Assembly: GCA_965261105.1 (NCBI GenBank)
Contig: CBDHCM010000006.1
Span: forward strand, 2,790,001-2,854,000
Length of the DNA: 64,000 bases
Direction: 5' to 3'
Source: Aldehydirespirator sp965261105
Lineage (GTDB): Bacteria; Actinomycetota; Acidimicrobiia; Acidimicrobiales; Aldehydirespiratoraceae
Program-made: the position numbers and the translations under genes
The notes under the pieces: model-generated
Seen by the model: only the letters and a program-made list of their open reading frames with translations
What the model was told of the DNA's origin: nothing
The model's database searches: none
In this document: positions 63,145 to 64,000 of the stretch, piece by piece
How positions within the stretch are numbered: the first letter of the stretch is position 1
Layout: each line of letters begins with the position of its first letter

Positions 63145-63579
63145 GCTGCTGGGGCTCGGGGGGCGGGCGGCAACACCCCCCGGGCCATCAATGTGACAGG
63201 GGGATACAGCCCTACCCGCCGCGGCGAGCAACCAGCCCCGACACTGCCACGCCAGAGCCGCTCAACAAGGTAAAGGGGTTGGGGGACGATGTCGAGGTGG
63301 AACAGCACCGTGTGGGCGCACACGAGCGCGGTCCGGTAGTGCCGCGAGCCTTGCCCGGTCGCAGCCTCGCGTGCCCGGTACGCGTCGCCCGCGGGCAGGG
63401 CCCTTGGCCACGACGAACAGCCTCGCGCTGGTTGTCCGTCGAAGCCCTCAACGAGCATCTACGCTCACCCGAACAAGGAAGTGTTGCGACGACCCCTTGA
63501 ACCTAGGGTCTACACACTGGTCAACCACTCCGACGGTGGACCGAGTGGTGCGGGCCGAGCAGCAAGAAAGAGCCCCGTG

Positions 63580-63768
63580 CGTGAAGAACCGCTCACGCTC
63601 GGCGCGCTCGAGTTGCTTGAGCAGCGCTTCACAACCATCAACCACGACAGGCCGAAGGCTTACTCCAACTTCTTGGCCAGCCCCGGCGACACTGACGCCA
63701 TGGATCGGCTACGCAACGAAGCCGTGGCGGCAGTACGAGCGTTCCTCACCGCCACACGAATCAGGTAA
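63580..63768 (+). CDS. Small hypothetical protein
   Basis: About 62 codons from a GTG (VREEPLTLGALELLEQRFTT), ending FLTATRIR. No ribosome site, domain or conserved motif was recognised. The regular mix of charged residues and lack of low complexity make a real small protein possible; a remnant is equally possible. The adjoining 63231-63569 stretch holds no supported gene. Confidence 0.3.
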   Translation, partial: REEPLTLGALELLEQRFTTINHDRPKAYSNFLASPGDTDAMDRLRNEAVAAVRAFLTATRIR

Positions 63769-63789
63769 GCCGGAGTTTCGTATCGGGGA

Positions 63790-64000
63790 TCACGCCGGGG
63801 GCCAGGCCAGGCCGCCGTCGACCTTGATGATGGCGCCGGTGGTGTAGCTGGACGCCGACGAGGCCAGGTACAGCGCCGCGCCGACGATCTCGTCGGGCTG
63901 GCCGCCCCGGGCCAGCGGAATGCGCTGGCGGGCCGTCTCGGCGAACGCGTCGAGGTCCCAGGCCTTGGTGATGTCGGTCATGAACGGCCCCGGCATGATG
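63790..64000 (-). CDS. Short-chain dehydrogenase/reductase, C-terminal part
   Basis: The last 70 residues of an SDR-family oxidoreductase; the start lies beyond 64000. Visible features are IMPGPFMTDITKAWD (the PGxxxT loop that follows the active-site Lys strand), IPLARGGQPDEIVGAALYLA, and the family ending SASSYTTGAIIKVDGGLAW. The catalytic YxxxK and the NAD(P) site are outside the window, so cofactor and substrate are unknown. Confidence 0.88.
   Translation of the reverse strand, partial: IMPGPFMTDITKAWDLDAFAETARQRIPLARGGQPDEIVGAALYLASSASSYTTGAIIKVDGGLAWPPA

Noticed and set aside
63231..63569. A complete integrase N-terminal domain
   Set aside because: A suggestive segment exists on the minus strand (SRHYRTALVCAHTVLFHLDI), but the frame does not join the recombinase fragment and similarity is too weak to annotate.

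Overview
The window is very GC-rich, uses many GTG and some TTG starts, and carries a PgsA-PatA-PimA phosphatidylinositol-mannoside cluster next to an actinobacterial-type gene order (pdxST, yebC, ruvCAB, queA-tgt, yajC-secDF, rel, hisS, aspS, rarA, alaS, ruvX, mltG, aroE, aroB, pepP, efp, nusB, pyrR-pyrBC-carAB-pyrD). This points to a chromosomal segment of an actinobacterium, possibly of the Acidimicrobiia. The class is inferred from gene content and order; no rRNA or tRNA gene was seen to confirm it.

Layout. (1) 1-8103: a complete de novo pyrimidine operon on the minus strand (pyrR, pyrB, pyrC, carA, carB, partial pyrD). A PyrR-type RNA hairpin lies just before pyrR, and a 34-bp tandem repeat fills the carA-carB junction. 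(2) 8240-17960: accessory DNA. It holds an AbrB/RelE-like toxin-antitoxin pair, an ISL3 transposase cut by a complete IS110 element, a hicA remnant with intact hicB, a DUF222/HNH endonuclease, a 5'-truncated PLD-SNF2 helicase, a crotonase and short tandem-repeat arrays. (3) 18002-55529: the conserved backbone, almost all on the minus strand, broken by a vapBC module (31474-32087) and a methyltransferase/helicase remnant (35429-37258). (4) 55731-63780: a second, partly AT-richer accessory region. It holds an AbiEi-like gene with a wrecked partner, IS110 and rve-type IS wreckage, a secreted protein and a membrane protein, a miniature IS110 derivative, a TA-flanked MITE, and an IS1634-type element inside a tyrosine recombinase. 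The window ends in a partial SDR gene.

How the genes work together. Region 1 makes dihydroorotate and then orotate. The backbone covers translation (aspS, hisS, alaS, efp), tRNA modification (queA, tgt), Holliday-junction processing (ruvABC, rarA), protein export (secDF-yajC), the stringent response (rel), the shikimate pathway (aroB, aroE), vitamin B6 (pdxST) and envelope glycolipids (pgsA, patA, pimA). Most neighbours overlap by 1-4 nt or are separated by fewer than 60 nt, suggesting long operons.

Two repeat themes recur. Short tandem repeats (13-74 bp, 2-7 copies) sit at gene edges and sometimes extend coding sequence in frame. A dispersed GC-rich repeat of about 60-110 bp lies between backbone genes in both orientations. 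The best leads are the bridge-RNA class IS110 with its miniature derivative that keeps the same ends and CA core, a Tgt lacking its zinc cysteines, the damaged defence loci, and the low-GC secreted/membrane gene pair behind a TTGGCA hairpin array.
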